58,611 nucleotides of DNA from JBDROX01 sp043809645 (GTDB lineage: Bacteria; Patescibacteriota; Patescibacteriia; Magasanikbacterales; UBA922). The stretch is taken from the NCBI GenBank assembly GCA_043809645.1, contig JBDROX010000028.1, positions 1 to 58,611 on the forward strand, read 5' to 3'. A program made the position numbers and the translations under genes. Shown here in pieces: positions 57,298 through 58,611 of this stretch (within the stretch, counting starts at the first letter, position 1; the number at the start of each line of letters is the position of its first letter). The notes under the pieces were generated by a model. The model was not told the DNA's origin and searched no databases. It saw only the letters and a program-made list of their open reading frames with translations.

Positions 57298-58425
57298 TTA
57301 TTTTGTACGCAGTGTGAATGTAAAGGTCGTTCCTTTTCCTTCTCCTCCGCTTGTGGATTCGAGTTTTCCTTTCATTTTTTCTATCATTTTCTTTGTTATA
57401 TAGAGGCCAAGACCGGTTCCTTCCTTGTCCTGAACAGCTTTTCTCTCCGAACGAAAGAATTTATCGAAGATTTTTTTTTGATCTTCTGGAGTGAGACCAA
57501 GACCAGTATCTGCAATGGTCACGAGGACCTGCCCTTTTTCTTTTTGTGTTGAAATAGTAACGAACCCTTTTTCGGTGTTATATTTGATAGCGTTGGAGAG
57601 GAGGTTTATAAGCACCTGTTTTACTTTGCGTTCATCAGCAAGTACTTGGGGCAGTATTAATTTTTTATATCGAATGGTAACACCGGACATCTTTGCCATT
57701 GGTCTTATCTCACGCATTGCGTCCCCAATAGTATTTGGAAGTGAGACTTTCTTTATATCCATTTTGAATGTGCCGTGTTCTATGCGGGCAACATCGAGAA
57801 GGTCATTGACGAGGTCTATAAGACGTTTGTTTGCATGTTCAGCATCCTCAAACATTTCTCTTCCATCTTTTGGCATTTTTTTATAGCACGACAGGTCCTT
57901 GAGACTCTCGAGGTTCCATCGAATTGCACTTACTGGACTTCTCAGTTCGTGTGCCGCAATGAAGACGAATTGATCTTTCAGCTTCTTTATTTCTTTTTGT
58001 TTTTTTATGGCTTTCTTAAAGGCATTTTCAAGATCTTTTGTTCTTTCTTTCACTTTTCTTTCAAGATTTCTATTCTGGTTGCGAATCTCTTTTTGTGCAA
58101 TGATTAGATCCTTATTTTTCTTTATTAGTTCTTTCACCGTAATATTAAATAGATAGGTCGTTATAAAAACGAAAATTGCCCCAAATGCAAAAATAAGACC
58201 TACCAGTAGTTCATGTGAAATATATTCTTTTTTTGCTATGAAGGAATACCCTGCAAAAAAATATCCTCCGAGAAAAAAAATGGTAAGAAGGAGAAGGCAA
58301 ACCCACCAGCATTTGAATTTAAATTCACCAAGAAGAAGATATGTTTTCCTAAAGTACCACATCGAAAATATAAAGTAGATGATACCAAGAAAAATTAAGT
58401 AGATTGCAACTGACTCGCTAACCAT
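57298..58425 (-). CDS. Membrane sensor histidine kinase
   Basis: A 375-aa kinase. The N-terminal part has about four membrane helices in ~120 residues with short loops and no obvious extracellular sensor domain; a coiled coil follows (KEIRNQNRNLERKVKERTKDLENAFKKA). The phosphoacceptor H-box is FIAAHELRSPVSAIRWN; the ATPase domain has NLLSNAIKYN, IADTGLGL, FDKFFR and GTGLGLYITKKM. No response regulator lies within the window. ATG 58425 is chosen because an extended -10 box ends 10 nt upstream; an in-frame extension upstream would run through that promoter. Confidence 0.9.
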   Translation of the reverse strand: MVSESVAIYLIFLGIIYFIFSMWYFRKTYLLLGEFKFKCWWVCLLLLTIFFLGGYFFAGYSFIAKKEYISHELLVGLIFAFGAIFVFITTYLFNITVKELIKKNKDLIIAQKEIRNQNRNLERKVKERTKDLENAFKKAIKKQKEIKKLKDQFVFIAAHELRSPVSAIRWNLESLKDLSCYKKMPKDGREMFEDAEHANKRLIDLVNDLLDVARIEHGTFKMDIKKVSLPNTIGDAMREIRPMAKMSGVTIRYKKLILPQVLADERKVKQVLINLLSNAIKYNTEKGFVTISTQKEKGQVLVTIADTGLGLTPEDQKKIFDKFFRSERKAVQDKEGTGLGLYITKKMIEKMKGKLESTSGGEGKGTTFTFTLRTK

Positions 58426-58435
58426 ATTTTTTTTG

Positions 58436-58444
58436 AGTATATCA
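58436..58444 (-). promoter_or_regulatory. Histidine kinase promoter, extended -10 (leaderless)
   Basis: TGA-TATACT on the minus strand; the expected start is about 4 nt before ATG 58425. Confidence 0.45.
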
Positions 58445-58488
58445 TAGGAAAAAATAAAAATAAACGCTTTGCTTAGTATTTTCCACAA

Positions 58489-58516
58489 TTGACATGGGCT
58501 GTGAAGTCGGTATACT
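58489..58516 (+). promoter_or_regulatory. uvrA promoter
   Basis: TTGACA (58489-58494), a 16-bp spacer and TATACT (58511-58516). The ~54-nt leader contains tandem hairpins. Confidence 0.75.
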
Positions 58517-58533
58517 AGAAGTAGCTCTTTTTT

Positions 58534-58570
58534 GTTATTCAGTAATAACCCCTCAGTCGGGGCTTTTTGT
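58534..58570 (+). promoter_or_regulatory. Tandem hairpins in the uvrA leader (candidate attenuator)
   Basis: GTTATT-CAGT-AATAAC (58534-58549) is followed directly by CCCC-TCAGTC-GGGG (58549-58562) and CTTTTTGT. The second hairpin has terminator form and shares one base with the first, so the two may compete. Confidence 0.5.
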
Positions 58571-58576
58571 CGTGAT

Positions 58577-58611
58577 ATGCAAAACAAAATTATTATAAAA
58601 GGTGCGAGAGA
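58577..58611 (+). CDS. uvrA: Excinuclease ABC subunit A, N-terminal start (partial)
   Basis: The last 35 bases code for MQNKIIIKGAR and a partial codon. I(I/V)IKGAREHNL is the conserved opening of UvrA, the damage-recognition ATPase that loads UvrB. The gene runs off the window. Its own promoter and a structured leader precede it, and uvrB lies upstream in the same direction, which supports the call despite the short piece. Confidence 0.75.
   Translation, partial: MQNKIIIKGAR

Noticed and set aside
1..58611. Alternative genetic code with TGA as glycine or tryptophan, as in some CPR lineages
   Set aside because: Several genes end cleanly at TGA with family-typical C termini, and no conserved protein needs TGA read through.

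Overview
The window looks like a chromosome segment of a Candidate Phyla Radiation (Patescibacteria) bacterium, most likely a Parcubacteria-type lineage. The reasons are compact versions of universal proteins (AlaRS without its C-terminal domain, RNA polymerase alpha without a C-terminal domain, a PriA-like protein without a Walker A lysine), very short intergenic spacers, a DGR-type reverse transcriptase cassette of the kind common in these genomes, and repeat-built loops inside conserved proteins. The code is standard: TAA, TAG and TGA all end genes. This placement is inference from gene content; no 16S rRNA gene is present. I see no tRNA gene and no CRISPR array.

Layout. 1-5.9 kb: end of rarA, glycosyltransferase, phospholipase D protein, tsaE, glyA, a Nudix pseudogene, a GGDEF protein and a small GC-rich gene. 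5.9-16.6 kb: divergent elp3 and a Trm9-like methyltransferase, a VirD4-like ATPase, a prohibitin-like protein, a promoter-driven candidate RNA, mnmA, a membrane protein, alaS and gtrA. 16.6-20.8 kb: the infA-rpmJ-rpsM-rpsK-rpsD-rpoA-rplQ-rplM-rpsI operon behind tandem promoters. 20.8-27 kb: a surface polysaccharide block (flippase, two glycosyltransferases, O-antigen ligase-like protein) and an HExxH protein. 27-33.5 kb: fmt, def, priA-like gene, a MEMO-like protein and a large secreted D,D-carboxypeptidase. 33.6-39.6 kb: rsmI, metG, murB, a secreted repeat-domain protein and hpf. 39.6-43.9 kb: RNase H, recJ with a small membrane peptide gene, and lepA. 43.9-46.1 kb: a diversity-generating-retroelement-like cassette (target gene, avd, reverse transcriptase). 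46.1-49.8 kb: murJ, a broken four-helix-bundle gene, corA and a membrane protein behind a structured leader. 50.3-58.6 kb: a beta-CASP ribonuclease, an orphan GC-rich GNAT-like gene, uvrB, two lipoproteins, pyrD, a histidine kinase and the start of uvrA.

Three themes stand out. First, heptanucleotide tandem arrays sit inside many conserved genes (three in mnmA alone) and just upstream of several start codons. Second, transcription units often begin with a clear -35/-10 promoter whose predicted start lies 0-4 nt from the ATG (leaderless), whereas a small set of GC-richer accessory genes carries strong Shine-Dalgarno sequences, longer leaders and their own terminators. Third, several conserved genes are interrupted by single-base shifts in short homopolymers or repeats (mnmA, rpmJ, recJ, the IVP gene, a lipoprotein), and rplM has no ATG/GTG/TTG start. 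Sequencing error must be excluded before these are given biological meaning.

The genes describe a small cell that makes peptidoglycan (murB, murJ, D,D-carboxypeptidase) and surface polysaccharide, initiates translation with formyl-methionine (fmt, def), modifies tRNA (tsaE, mnmA, elp3 with a Trm9-like partner), repairs DNA with UvrAB and RecJ, and carries a protein-diversifying cassette.
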